This document shows, piece after piece, positions 46,701 to 58,953 of a stretch of 64,000 nt of DNA (positions are counted from its first letter, which is position 1; the number at the start of each line of letters is the position of its first letter). Source of the DNA: Glandiceps talaboti (Eukaryota > Hemichordata > Enteropneusta > Spengelidae); the NCBI RefSeq assembly GCF_964340395.1, contig NC_135549.1, forward strand, positions 26,632,595-26,696,594, in the 5' to 3' direction. The translations under genes and the position numbers were made by a program. Under the pieces are notes generated by a model. That model saw nothing but the letters and a program-made list of their open reading frames with translations, was not told the origin of the DNA and made no database searches.

Positions 46701-49370
46701 AAAGTGTAACTGTTCCCAAATCAAAGTAAAGTGTAACTGTGCCTCATGATCATTCAAAGTAAAGTGCAACTGTTCCCCAATCAAAGTAAAGTGCAACTAT
46801 TCCTCAATCAAAGTGTGACTATTCCCCAATCAAAGTAAAGTGAAACTGTTTCCCAATCGAAGTGTAACTGTTCCCCAATCAAAGTAAAGTGCAACTATTC
46901 CCCAATCAACGTAAAGTGTAACTCTTCCTCAAAGTGTAACTGTTCCCATTCAAAGTAAAAGTGTAACTGTTCCTCAACCAAAGAGAAGTGTAGCTGTTCC
47001 CCAATCAGATGACACTACCGTCACTGGCTTTATAAAGAATAACAATGAGAGTGCATACCGAGAACAAGTAAGTCAGCTGGTTGGATGGTGTGGTGAAAAT
47101 AACTTAGAATTGAATGTTGACAAGACCAAGGAAATTATTGTAGACTTTAGAAAACACAGTACGGAACACATTCCACTATCGGTTCACGGTAAACAGGTCG
47201 AGATTGTTGAAATGTTTAAGTTTCTTGGTACACTTATTTCAGATGATCTTAAGTGGGGAATGCATGTAGATAACGTCGTAAAGAAAGCCCGTCAGCGTCT
47301 TTTCTTTCTCCGTCGCCTAAAGAGTTTCGGTGTCAGCAAAACGATCATGGTCAAATTTTACCGTGCAGTAGTCGAAAGTATTCTCACATTCTCGTTCACT
47401 GTCTGGTATTGCAATATTACTAGTAGAGACCATGATAAGCTAAACAGTGTTGTTAAAACCGCGTCTTCAATTATTGGGGCAGACCTTCCTTCCCTTGAAT
47501 CACTCTTTATCGATCGCACTATGAGGAAATCAAAATCAATAATCAAAGATGAATTTCACCCTGCACACAATATGTTTGAATTACTGCCTTCTGGGTCACG
47601 GTATAGATCAATTAAATCACGTACAAATCGTTTCAGTAAAAGTTTCTACCCCACGGCCATACGCACACTAAACAGAGCATGATATACAGTTTTTAGCAGG
47701 TCTTTAGATCAGAACATTTTTTAGTCACTGCCTTTTTATTTGTGTCTGTCATTGTATTATATCCTAGTTTTTGTATCTTTTGTGTTTTGACTGCGAAACC
47801 ACACCGACTTCCATTGTAAACTTTTTAAGTTTATATGTGGCAATAAAGTTATTATTATTATCAAAGTAAAGTGTAACTGTTCCCAAATCAAAATAAAGTG
47901 TAATTGTTCCTCATGATTATTCAAAGTAAAGTGTACCTCTTCCTCAATCAAAATAAAGTGTAACTGTTCCTGAATCAAAATAAATTGTAAATGTTTCCCA
48001 ATCAAAGTCAAGTGTAACTGTTCCTCAATCAAAGTAAAGTGTAACTATTCCCCAATCAAAGTGTAACTGTTCCCCAATCAAAGTAAAGTGTAACTGTTCC
48101 GCAATCAACGTATAGTGTAACTGTTCCTTAAAGTAAACTGTATCTATTCCCCAATCAAAATAAAATGTATTTATTCCAAAATCAAAGTAAATTGTAAGTT
48201 CATTAATTAAAGTAAAAAAACACTGTTCCTCAACCAAAGTAAAGTGTAACTATTCATCAATGAAAGTAAATTGTAAATGTTCCCCAATCAAAGTAAAGTC
48301 TCACTGTTCTTCAATCAAAGTAAAGTGTAACTGTTCCTTAATCAAAGTAAAGTGTACATGTTCCCCAAGCAAACTAAAAGTGTAATTGTTCGCCAATCAA
48401 AGTAAAGTGTAACTGTTCCCCACTCAAGGTTAAGTGCAACCGTTCCTCAACCAAAGTAAAGTGTAACTGTTCGTCAATGAAAGTAAATTGCAAATGTTCC
48501 CAAGTCAAAGTAAAGTCTAACTGTACTTCAAAGTAAAGTGTAACTTCCCCAAAGTGTAACTGTTCCTTAATTAAAGTAAAGTGCACCTGTTCCTTAATCA
48601 AAGTAAAGTGTAACTGTTCCTTAATCAAACTAAAGTGTAACTGTTCCCCAATCAAAGTAAAGTACATCTGTTCCCCAAAGTGTAACTGTTCCCATTCAAA
48701 GTAAAATGTAACTGTTTCTCAAAGTAAAGTGTAACTGTTTCTCAATCAAAGTAAAGTGTAACTGTTCCTCAATCAAAGTAAAGAGTAACTGTTCCTAAAT
48801 CAAAGTAAAGTGTAACTGTTCCTCAATCAAAGTAAAGTGTAACTATTCCTCAATCAAAGTAAAGTGTAGCTGTTCCTCAATCAAAGTAAAGTGCAACTGT
48901 TCCCATTCAAAGTAATAGTGCATCTGTTCCCCAAAGTGTAACTTTTCCCATTCAAAGTAAAGTGTAACTGTTCCTCAATCAAAGTAAAGTGTAACTGTTT
49001 CTCAAAGTAAAGTGTAACTGTTCCTCAATCAAAGTAAAGTGTAACTGTTCCTCAATCAAAGTAAAGTGTAGCTGTTCCTCAATCAAAGTAAAGTGTAACT
49101 GTTCTTCAATCAAAGTAGAGTGTAACTGTTCCCCAATCAAAGTGTACTATTTTCCATGATTAAAGTAAAGTGTAACTGTTCGTTAATCAAAATAAAAAGT
49201 GTAACTGTTCCCATTCAAAGTAAAATGTAGTCATCTCCTTATAAAAATATACATATAGTTGTATAATTATTGACCCTCACCTCATGAAAGTAGTACAAGT
49301 ATTTCCTCAGAAAAGTAAAGTATAGCTGTTCCCCTACTCAATGTATAACTTTCCCCAATAAAAGATGTAT
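43800..49370. repeat. 27-bp minisatellite array with higher-order repeats
   Basis: The basic unit is TCAATCAAAGTAAAGTGTAA followed by CTGTTCC, 27 bases, repeated about 170 times with shorter variant units. Within it a higher-order unit of about 1.2 kb recurs: 44201-45433 (1233 bases), 45434-46612 (1179 bases, lacking two monomers) and 46613 to about 48695 (about 1230 bases once the inserted LINE is removed). The copies are almost identical. The right flank (48696-49240) is a homogeneous run of simple monomers. Because 27 is divisible by three, frames stay open on both strands and give nine-residue repeats (EQLHFTLIG, minus). I regard these as non-coding. Confidence 0.95.
47008..47860 (+). mobile_element. 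5'-truncated LINE (L2/CR1-like) inserted in the minisatellite
   Basis: The insert interrupts the third higher-order unit. It begins exactly at DDTTV, the end of the (F/Y)ADD catalytic motif of reverse transcriptase, and stays open to TGA at 47682 (224 codons). Motifs in order are WCGENNLELNVDKTKEIIVD, FKFLGTLISDDLKWGMHVDN, KKARQRLFFLRRLKSF, FYRAVVESILTFSFTVWY and SRYRSIKSRTNRFSKSFYP, typical of the L2/CR1 group. The 3' untranslated region ends AATAAAGTTATTATTATTA, a short tandem tail. The flanks carry ATCA on each side (47004-47007 and 47860-47863), a possible 4-bp target-site duplication. The endonuclease and the first RT half are missing, so it is dead on arrival. Confidence 0.9.
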
Positions 49371-50405
49371 AGAGGTGGTAAACAATTCTGGTACCCATAT
49401 GGATTCTAATCTATATCAAAGCTTTCGGTACAATTAAAAATAACATGATACAAACGTATACTAGCATTAATTATATCCAAAAAAAATCATCATTATATTA
49501 AAAATGGAAGAACAAGTTGTGTTTTCTCTTTGCGTAAGCTTAACAATCACTCAAAGATGGTTTGTATTAGTCTTTACAGATATGATTAACATTATGGTTA
49601 ATTTGCTAGTTTGGTTAATGGTGAAAGGTTAGGGTTAGGGTTAGGTGCCTAGACTAGAGGTGACCAAAGCATACGCAAAGAGACTGAGCAACAGAGTCTA
49701 CCAAATAAATACACTGAAGATTTGTATGGGTTAGGTATTCAATTTACGAGAAATGACAAAATGAATATATTAAATGGCACATGTGATATATCAAATTGAA
49801 GGTCCTTTTGAGCTGATCACACTGTTAAGTAATTCTACTGCATTTAAACAGTATTTTATCCTAATAAAAGCTTTCATAATATCACTACTGAGGTCAAGTG
49901 GAGTTTTGATGTACGGTACAATTACATTGAAAATTACATACCCAGTAATGTTACTATTCACTTGTCTTTATAAATACCAAGCGATAATAAGCACCCCACA
50001 AAGTTGGAGTCCAAAAACAAAGAGAGCCTCCAGAGAGTTGCATCAGATGACAAACAAATCATGTGATGATTGTGTTCAAATCAGGTAGAACCAGATAGTC
50101 TTGTCAATGGTGGGTCCTTTGATGTCATTTTACATTTTGTGCAAATACTTAATAACTATTTGATTTTCAGATGTGCATCTGGTATTGGGAGCTGAACGAA
50201 AGTATATAACAAGTTTAAGGTATATATATACAGGAATTATTCAACCATGAGTTCACTTTCAGATGGGAAGAATATATCCGAGCACTGTAAAATTGACACA
50301 GGTATCACGTAAATAGCCAATTGTCAGAAGTTTATGCAAACTAACAAATCATTTGTTCATTCATCCTTAGATTAGCCAAGCCATTTGAGATACACCTGTC
50401 CGTGC
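49371..50405. other. Region without identifiable gene
   Basis: It contains a very short TTAGGG run (about three units) at 49627-49645, too short to be a telomeric tract. Open frames here are unconvincing. Confidence 0.5.
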
Positions 50406-51705
50406 CTAATCAAAATATTTGTTTTTGTATTCTGTGAATTTTACTGTTATTGATTTTGCACTTGGTATTTCGAAACATCTGCCACTGCTGTCCCTGGGTA
50501 CAACATCAAACCCACTGTCGATGATGAAGACGGCTTCCACAGATGAGACATCTGGATTTGATGGCCATTTAAAACTGGTGTAATTCTTATTTAGTGGATG
50601 AAGGAAGTTCACAGTTGCAGTTGATTCACCCTCAACAGTAGTTACAGTACCAGGATACCAGGATGAATCAAATGCTACTGCAACAGTTTCTCCTGGCACA
50701 AACTTATGCATCTGTACATGTGTATTTTCTGTTTCAGGTACAGGGTCTGACGATACTGTTGTGGTGGCAACTTTGCTGTTTTTTCGCTTCTTTTGCATGC
50801 CTACATTCACTTCACCCTTTCTTTTTCTCTGTTCTTTTTCAGGCTGCACAGTTTTAGTTCTTGGATCATGTGCTTTCTGACTTTTTTCAATTTCTTTCAG
50901 CTTCTGTAGGATTTGGTTTCTGTGTTCTGCCATATATTTCTCTCGATCCTCCTTTGACTTGACCTTGAAAGACGTCCTACCTAACTCTGCATCCTCTGAA
51001 GGCGCTATTTGTTCAACAGTATTTTTACTTTGTATGAGCTGATACAAATTTTGAGTTAATGTTTCCAGATCGAATTGCTTTCCATCCTTTGAAAAAGACA
51101 TTAGGTCTTTGTTACAGTTTGATTTGTGACTTGACAGCAAGCATACTATGTTTACTATCCTTGTCTTGAAGATATCTATCCATTTCTTCCTTTGTCCGCC
51201 CTAGTCCTCCATACACCATGACATCACTTGTTATTTTCTCTCTTTTTTCAAGAGCTTTTCTTTCTTTAGCCATCTTCTCTTCTTTTCTTTGTTTAAGAAG
51301 AATAATCTGCTTGGCTTTAATCTCGCTTCTCCTCTCTCTGTATCTCATCAGGTGGTCAGGTGCTTTCTTTCTTGCATTCTCCATCACTTTTGCTTTTTTC
51401 TCCACGTCAAGTGAGTCAAGCCATTGTACAGTGTTATTAGTTGAAAACAATATCATGCCCTCAAGTGCAATTGTGTTAGCATTTGGTTTTTCTCTTTGAA
51501 GCCTATCTAGACTGGCAAAGTCCCTTTCACTGACAATGTTGGTTGAGCTGACAGTTGTTGATTCATTTCGGAGATTGGGGTTTACATTACCAATTTCATT
51601 GAATTTACCTCCCGGTAGGTAGTCGCGAAGTTGTCGCTGAATAATCAGTAAGAAATTTAGGCAAAACAACTCGAGAATTTCTCGTGTAAGAGTGTCAAGT
51701 TCAGT
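50406..51705 (-). pseudogene. Dispersed-family protein with Tudor-like C-terminus, one frameshift
   Basis: On the minus strand, from about 51705, the frame reads ELDTLTREILELFCLNFL, QRQLRDYLPGGKF, NIVSERDFASLDRLQREKPN, ALEGMILFSTNNTVQWLDSL, then a Lys/Arg/Glu-rich coiled coil and VYGGLGRTKEEMDRYL. Near 51120 a single-base frame change leads into NKDLMSFSKDGKQFDLETLT, a basic linker (RKRKGEV, KKRKNSK), then FVPGETVAVAFDSSWYPGTV, VNFLHPLNK, FKWPSNPDVSSVEAVF and KNKYFD at the stop (50406). VAVAFDSSWYPGTV...FLHP resembles a Tudor/Agenet-type barrel. I recall the family as uncharacterised high-copy proteins of corals, amphioxus and fish. About 430 residues. A single indel separates the two halves, so it is either recently dead or a sequencing error. 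Confidence 0.6.
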
Positions 51706-54152
51706 GTCACATGTTTATTGTTGCTGGGGTTTACATACCTTAGAATACTACTAAACAGCGCACTTGTAATCAAGACTGAGCATGCTCAGATGTAAAGGCC
51801 TATGGGATTATGTGTGGTTATCGTAATACCTAATCTGGAGCTACCAATAAAATAAACCTTCCATAAAGGTCAGGGTGACTATGAATTGATTATTTGTGGT
51901 TACAAACAATGTAACAGTATTGTTTACAATACTAATTTATTTAGCATTTATTATCCCATTCCCCATGATGCAACATTCAACATGGCGGATTTGCAAGTTC
52001 CCTATTAATCTCGCTTCTTTTGACTCCAACATCAATTATTTAACATATTGCTAGGAGTGTGGTGGTTATGTTTCCCTTGTCCCCATTTTGTAATATAGCC
52101 ATTAATGTGCACTTTAAGTCTCGTTGGACACTGCAATAAATACACAAATCTCGTCAGCCATTTTAGGGTGCAAGTTTCACATTTTTCCACTAAATTTGCA
52201 CTCATCCTTCAATGAACAGGTTTTCATCTTTATTATACCAAATGGATTATCAGTCTAGAAGTACCAGACATTCCAACTAAGATGTGTCTAGGGTTAACTT
52301 TAAGTTGTTCTGTTACCTTATCAACATCTATGGTACAGTCACTTTGTCTTTAACAAGTTCCCCAAAGTTGACACCCTAGTAACACCTAAACAAATACACC
52401 AACTTTAGCAGTAGGTCCAGTGATTTCAAGCTTTAAGTTATTCACAAACACAGACACATGTATGCACTACACAACTTTATGGGTGTACGCAGGTCCCTCG
52501 TCTTCAGGTCAATTCAATGTACAAGACAGTGGCCATAGCAGGGGATTAGGGCTTTGCTAAATAACCCCAAGAAAAATCTAAAGACAGATTGTTCTTGTTT
52601 AAGGATACAGTAATCTTCAAAATTTATAAAATTTCTCAGAATTTACAATCAATAATTCCTCAACACCCATGTTTCCCATAGCATCATATACCAGGTAAAG
52701 CTAGTATGGCTTTTAAAAGAGATCTCAAATATTCAAACCCAGGAGCTGTAATCAGTTTTCATTCTTCTTTTTGTCAAATACACTCTACATGTCAATGGAA
52801 ACAGTTTAACTATTCCTTTCAATGGCTGAATTGTTTACTAATTATTGTTGATATTGTATTTGATATTTGGCAAAACAATCGTGAATGGGTTATGGCTTTT
52901 TTGACAAATAATAAATACATGCTTCACATGTTCATTTTACAACCTCTGTTTCTCATAAAGACCACCTCTATGCTATAGGTAACTCATTTAATACATGTCG
53001 TTGTTGGCGCAAATGCTACATAGTTCTTCCAAATGACTTGGAGATGTTACAGACTATTAATTCTTACCATGACAAGGTGACTAACCCTGATAGTAACTGT
53101 AGACCCTCTTCCTCTTCCTGTACAACATTAATACTGTGGTGGATTGCAAAGTGTTCTTGGTAATGTAACTAGTAGTCTTAACTTCTTCCTCTTTCTGCAC
53201 AATTTTCACATCTTGTGGTAGATTGCGACACATGTTTTGATATAATGGTGCATTGTAGTCTCGACTCCTTCTTCCTGTACAATATTTGGTGATGGATCCA
53301 AGTCTATGATTGTATTTCTGCAGCAACTGCAGCTAATATTGGGCATACATGTCGTTCACATACAATTGAAGTGTCTCTGGTCAATGGGATGCTGATGCCT
53401 ACAATTCAACAATCATTAACACCTATATATCAGTGAATGCAAAAATAATGTGTTCAGGACATTTCATGAGCAGATGGGCAGTAGACACCAATTTTGGCAG
53501 CTGTGTGCCATTGAGGATGCATGACAAAAAGGTAATGGCGACGTACCTCATGTATGCATTTTTATTTTGATGGCTGGTTGGTCATTGACAGCTCATTTCA
53601 TTTTATTTTATTTACTATCTGACAATAATCAAAATCAACTGTGGTAGAGAGCATAACAGATGTTTCTAATAGAAATAATGTGTGTTGATCACGAAAAACT
53701 AGACAAAGATTAGTACAGGTTTTGAAACTAAGATCAGCACTAAATACCTTATATAGTTTGCAGCATATTTGAATCCTGGCAGGTGTCTATTGCACATTCT
53801 GATTTTGTTGAGTTATCTGAGTAGAAAGAGAGAGACTTACATGTCATGGTCATGTTAAAACAATAAACTGATTCTAATCAATACATTGATTATCTCCAGA
53901 TTATCGTTCTGTCTTGGACGTTAGTTTATAACTGATGAACATAATAGAGATCTTGTGAATGAAAGCTGGACAGAGAGTGAAATCAACTCACCTTGCAGAC
54001 AGCATTTTGCAACTCATGAACAAAGAATGTCACAGTGATTGGTGAATAAAAAAACAATAGTCTGCAGAGCAGTATGTAAATTATGATTAATACTTTGAGA
54101 TTGATCATTAACTGTGGCTGGACAATGGGAAACAGTTAATGAAATACTTGTT
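51706..54152. other. Region without identifiable gene
   Basis: No motif-bearing exon was found. A 90-codon plus frame at 52706-52978 (MAFKRDLKYSNPGAVISFHS ...) shows no recognised domain. Part of the sequence upstream of 51.7 kb may be the promoter or upstream exons of the minus-strand gene. Confidence 0.4.
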
Positions 54153-55755
54153 TCACTTCACATGGAGCAACACATGGATGACTACATTGCTAAATGAAAC
54201 AAGGAAATCGCTACAAAATGTTGCAGATAGATCCATACTCCATCCTTTGCATTGTGACCAATACTTTTCACTTTTCAATGTAAAATCTAATTGCATTGAC
54301 AAAAAATAACATGAAATTGGGATTAAAAGATACAATGAAATAAATATGAATTTCATCGATCATGAAGCCTGCTATCTTGGGTGTGTCAGATGAAAATTCA
54401 TGCCAACAACATTGAGACAGATATATATAGGAAATATGACATTGTTTCAATACACTGACAGTTGGCATTGGCGACATATTGGAAAGAGATGGCAATGTGA
54501 CAAACTCTTTCACACTGAATCGGGCACATCAGCTCATTTAACTCTTCTATAATTTCACCAGTATCGTTACCCATTCAATTTGTATGGCCTGGCCTGATTG
54601 ACAACATACCTGGATATCAAAGGCATTACATTAGATTTCGATCAGTTTGAATAAACATTTTTTTCATTGAAGATGGTAGAAGTGAACAAAAAGACCACAC
54701 ATCACAGAGGCCAAAAATGAAATTGCAATTGTACATTGTGTGTTATCAGTGAGTTTTGACCAACCCATGGTGTACACAGTCACAGCACCCTCTAATCCAA
54801 TGCAATGCACCATTGATGTACAACAATATTTGTGACCCACAAAACCAACCAACAAATAAATGAACTTGACAAGCAAACCAACTAACCGACTAACCAGCAA
54901 ACCAACCAACAAACTCAAAGGACCAACCAACTTACCAAACAACTATAAACAAGATAATAAATAACTTGAACAGACAACCAACTAACGCAGACAACAAACC
55001 AATCAAGATAAAAAAAAATATCAACCAACCAACCACCAACCAATTAACCGACAAACCAACCAACCAAATGATGAAAAATCCAACTAGTAAACGAAATAAA
55101 CAACTCATCAACCAACCAACAATACAAACCAGAGGGTGATGTGTTTATATAAACTATTGGTCTGCCAGAACTTATTAATAAAACAAAATGTATTACAATT
55201 TCTTACTGGACTTCATGATGTTTGGTTCTCCTGTACACTTGCATCAAAAAAGGTTTTCCCAATGTGATCAATATCTGATGCATTAAATAATATATGTTGT
55301 CATTCAGGCTGTGCCATAAAAACTGAGGGTTTGACCATACTAGTGAAGTTGTGGAAGGTTTTACAAGTGCTGTGCACGATTCAGTGTGAAAGAGTTGGTC
55401 ATATGTCTTCTTATTCCGATATGTCTTCTATGGCAACTATCAAAGTATTGTCCCAATAATGCCCTACATATCCAATGTATATCCGTCTCTATGTTCACGT
55501 CATTAACTTTCATCTGACACACTCAAAATAATATGCTACATGACTGGTGACATTCATATTCATTTCACTGTGCCTTTCTAGCCAATTGCATGTTCATTTA
55601 TTCTTAATGAATTCGATTTTGCAAGGAAAGGTAAAAGCTATCGGTCAAAATGCAAAGCACAGAGGATGGGTGAATCTACCACATGTTGTGGAAATTTCTT
55701 TGATTCTTTTATTGCATGCAGCCATCCAGGTGTTGCAACATGCTAACCGACCTGA
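54153..55755. repeat. Long diverged inverted repeat, arms of about 490 bp
   Basis: The segment 54153-54650, read as complement, aligns through most of its length with 55270-55755. Shared blocks include CGATTCAGTGTGAAAGAGTT, TTTTCATCTGACACAC/CTTTCATCTGACACAC, TTCATTT.ACTGTG and CATCCA(T/G)GTGTTGC, with the order preserved and small indels. The spacer of about 620 bases contains an imperfect (AACC)n array (about 54835-55125). Both arms contain short frames starting M(K/T)FIFISL and ending near HVLLH/QVLQH. This looks like two inverted copies of one ancient repeat or a former gene segment. Confidence 0.8.
54835..55125. repeat. Imperfect (AACC)n array
   Basis: Repeated AACCAACC-type tetramers with A-rich interruptions occupy the spacer of the long inverted repeat. 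Confidence 0.85.
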
Positions 55756-57977
55756 ATAATATATACATATCAACAATATCCAAATATAAAATTTAAACAC
55801 TGTCTATTGGTTTTTAGTTTTCATAGATTTGTATGGACCTATTTACCTGTATTCCACTGTGTGCTTTTATAGCAAATTATTGTAAGAGAATTTGAAAAAT
55901 ACTGTACAACTTAAGAGCTGTCAGCTTCCATATTTAAACTTGAAAGTTACTAGTATATCTGACCTGAACAGGCATAACTCCAGTTGATAAACATTATCAT
56001 CATATAATTCTAACATCTAGTGAGCTTAAATCAATTTTGTGTATGTGCAATCTGACAACGACAAAGCTTTAATGGTGGAGAAATCCAAATATAACAATTA
56101 GTTGAACTTATCTTGGTTGTCTCAAATCTTCATCAGCTTACAGGTTACTGAAATTTCTTGATTGATTTTCATTCATAGACCAGTGCATCCATGTCCTTTT
56201 ACCTGAAAAGACAAACAATTAAAAGATTAATATTAAAAGTGGAATATTAAGTAATCAATGACAAATTCTTTTAAAAATAGAAATTATTGACCTATACAAT
56301 TATCACTGCTTGATACTCAACAACTTTTGGGGCCTTTGCATTCCTAAACCCTTTATTTCTTGATGAAGAATAATATGCAGTTTGGAGTGATTTGGGTCAG
56401 ACATTTCAAACTGAACGAGACGCTCCTTACTTAGTTCCCAACTACTAGCACTGTATAGAATGTGTTAAATCTGCAGTGCATTAATCAATACCAGTGTTTG
56501 GATCTCACTGAGTTTATACAACAGCAAGAACTTTAACACCCAAGAACTAGATGGACACACTCCCAATATATTGTCGGGAATGAGATCAACATCTCAACAA
56601 CAGTTTTACAATATATCTTACCCAGGTGTTCCTGTTCTACTCCTGTGAGACCCACTTTAACTTCTCTCCTCACATCACACCTGACAATTAATTCAGTACA
56701 TAGTTGTCAGCAGTGACTTGATTGACATGGCCTGATATCATTGTATCTACCATAACCTTCCTTCACACTCTCCCAAAATACAAAATAATAAGTCAAAGTA
56801 AAATGTGGCCACCTGGTTTACTATTTTCTAAAATTGAATAAATTTACTAATTATTTTTTGAGAAGGGAAAATATTTTTATTTAGTAATTTACCAGTATTT
56901 GGTTTCAAAATGTAAGTAAACACATGCAAATAATTGTAATAGGTAAACTTGGGGATAATAATGAATTTTTGGCATGGAAATGAGCAAAAATGCTATTGAA
57001 AGCTGCATCAACTGGGAACTAAGTATTTAATTTATTCACTCTGTGCTAATTTATTCAAAGAATGTTTTGTACTGAACAAAGGAAAGCTTCTGAATTTGCT
57101 TTAGCACAGTCAAAATTACAATGAATTTTGATGTAACTGCAGAAAATACCGTAAATAAAATTTCAAATTTCATTAAACAGGTGAAAGGGTGAATTGGAGT
57201 AGGTCGGAGCGCGAAGCACAGAGATCGCCATGGCCTTTTGTTCACACCACATGGGCGGGAAATTTAAAAGATGGGCAACTGCTCAATGAAGTCCGTGAAT
57301 TTCTTTTCGAAACCTATTAGTTTGGGCGGGGTATTTTGGTTCGAAACAAGTGGGGAGTTTATCAAAATTTAGTAAATATTCATTGGGCTATAACACTAAT
57401 TGTAATTTTTAGCGCGAAATTCCGGTAGTATTCGGTGGTCTCGCAACCACGCTACCAAAATAACAGAATTTTTCTGTGAAACACTTTGCAACAACCAGTA
57501 GGAGTTTTATACTCAAGCACAAATTCAAACAGTGCACTTGAAACTAAACATATTAACTAGCCAACCCATCTTCAAAACTCGCTACAAGTCAAACAAACTT
57601 TCAACTGTCATTGTCACGTCTATGGAAGTAGTTCGACTACTACAGGGGAAAAATTCGCGCCGGCTTGGACGCGGATATCACTTCAGTTTTGTGTTTTCCT
57701 TAATAACAACGAAAGAAGTCTTACCTGAATGTAATTGCTGTTAGTATGGTTAGGTAGGTACAATCCTAATAATATCTTCGTCCAGATGTAGAAGATACGG
57801 CTGTGAGCCCAACTCGTAGGTGGTCGCTAAGTCACGACCATGAGGGATGTCTAAGACGTACTTCTATTGTACTAGCTGCTTGTTCGTTCTGACCTCGTAT
57901 TTTTTTTGTATTTCAGTCCCTGGTCATCGTTGAGGGCGTCAGTCACCCGGCACTACACTGTCAGCACAGCTCACTCT
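55756..57977. other. Region without identifiable gene
   Basis: No coding motif was found. The stretch around 57.2-57.7 kb is less AT-rich and could hold a promoter, but no associated exon was recognised. Confidence 0.4.
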
Positions 57978-58145
57978 GTCTGAGAAGTCAACTCTACCAA
58001 GCCAGGAGGGTTTCAGGAAACCTCTCAAAGGTGTCCTAAGTCAGGACGGTTTCAGGACAGGTTCAGGACGCGTTTCCGTCTACACGGGCTTCAAACTATC
58101 CTGAATCCTACCTCAGGTATGATTTTTAGTGCCGTGTAGACGGGG
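57978..58145. repeat. TE-end-like repeat with CCGTCTACACGG inverted pair
   Basis: CCGTCTACACGG at 58076-58087 is the exact complement of 58132-58143. The upstream part (TCTGAGAAGTCAACTCTACC, CAGGAGGGTTTCAGG, TCAGGACGGTTTCAGGAC) shares phrases with 41697-41780, partly inverted. TCAGGA is repeated several times. It is probably a terminal segment of a small DNA transposon family. Confidence 0.65.
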
Positions 58146-58589
58146 CTAGTGTCCACAGACATGGAGGACCATTCATTCACATAATATAAGTTGATGAGAA
58201 ACTAATGTGTAAAACGAAAACTGAGCTGAGGAATCATAGTAAATGAAATCAGATTCACTGAATCAGAAAGTGATACGAGTAAAGGGACCAAAAGAGATGT
58301 TTCAGGTTTACAAAGAATGGACAAAATCGCACAAATGATGAACTAAAGAAGAACCTACTTCATATATCAAACATAAAGTTAGCACATACAATTATTTTTG
58401 TAAGTAGAACATGATACAGAACAAGTAAGAGTTTCTTCAAATGATCGAGAGGACAAATTCCAGAACATAAAAGACAGCCTGTCAAAAGAACTTCAGAAAA
58501 TAACTCAGAAAAAAAGATGAGACTTGAAAATACGACATCAACAGGAACAACGTTAGCACCTGCAACAAAAACAATACAAGACAGAGTTC

Positions 58590-58953
58590 ACAAGTAAAAC
58601 AACTTAGAGATGGGAAAAGAAAAAGAACAAACAGTGTAAATAGTGATGAAGGGCAACTTGTTACATGTACTGGTACTGGAGACCCAGGGTTGCTGTCGCA
58701 TATTAGGTTGATTGGTACCCCGGTGTGATAATTGACAGATAATAAGGACACGGTACTGGTGAAGTTTCTGCGATCTGCAGGAAAGCAGTTCAAATGGTCC
58801 AATCCCCCAGATATTGCCCCTGTAAACAAACATTTTATTTTCTTTACCGAGTTTCGTATTGAACCAAGTGGCGGTGGAAGGACTTGGACAATCTCAGAAA
58901 GAGGTCAAATTAAAGACCGATACAAAAAATATGCTACAAAGTATTTCACATAG
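58590..58953 (+). pseudogene. Second copy of the Tudor-like C-terminal domain
   Basis: A basic segment (RDGKRKRTNSVNSDEGQL) is followed after stops and a frame change by YPGV, then DNKDTVLVKFLRSAGKQF, KWSNPPDIAPVNKHFIFF, RIEPSGGGRTWTI and RYKKYATKYF with a stop at 58951. This matches the end of the minus-strand protein at 50.4 kb position by position (VNFLHPLNK..FKWPSNPDVSSVEAVF.....GRCFEI....KYF). Only the C-terminal domain is present, so it is a fragment. Confidence 0.65.

Noticed and set aside
43978-48667. Up to 168-codon proteins made of EQLHFTLIG repeats
   Set aside because: They are explained by a repeat length divisible by three. Shorter monomers shift frame freely, and both strands are open. 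Kept only as a low-interest finding.
43800-49370. CRISPR-like regular repeat array
   Set aside because: There are no spacers: the 27-bp units are directly tandem, in an animal genome, with no cas genes.
49627-49645. Telomeric repeat (TTAGGG)
   Set aside because: Only about three units, so chance or a trivial interstitial motif.
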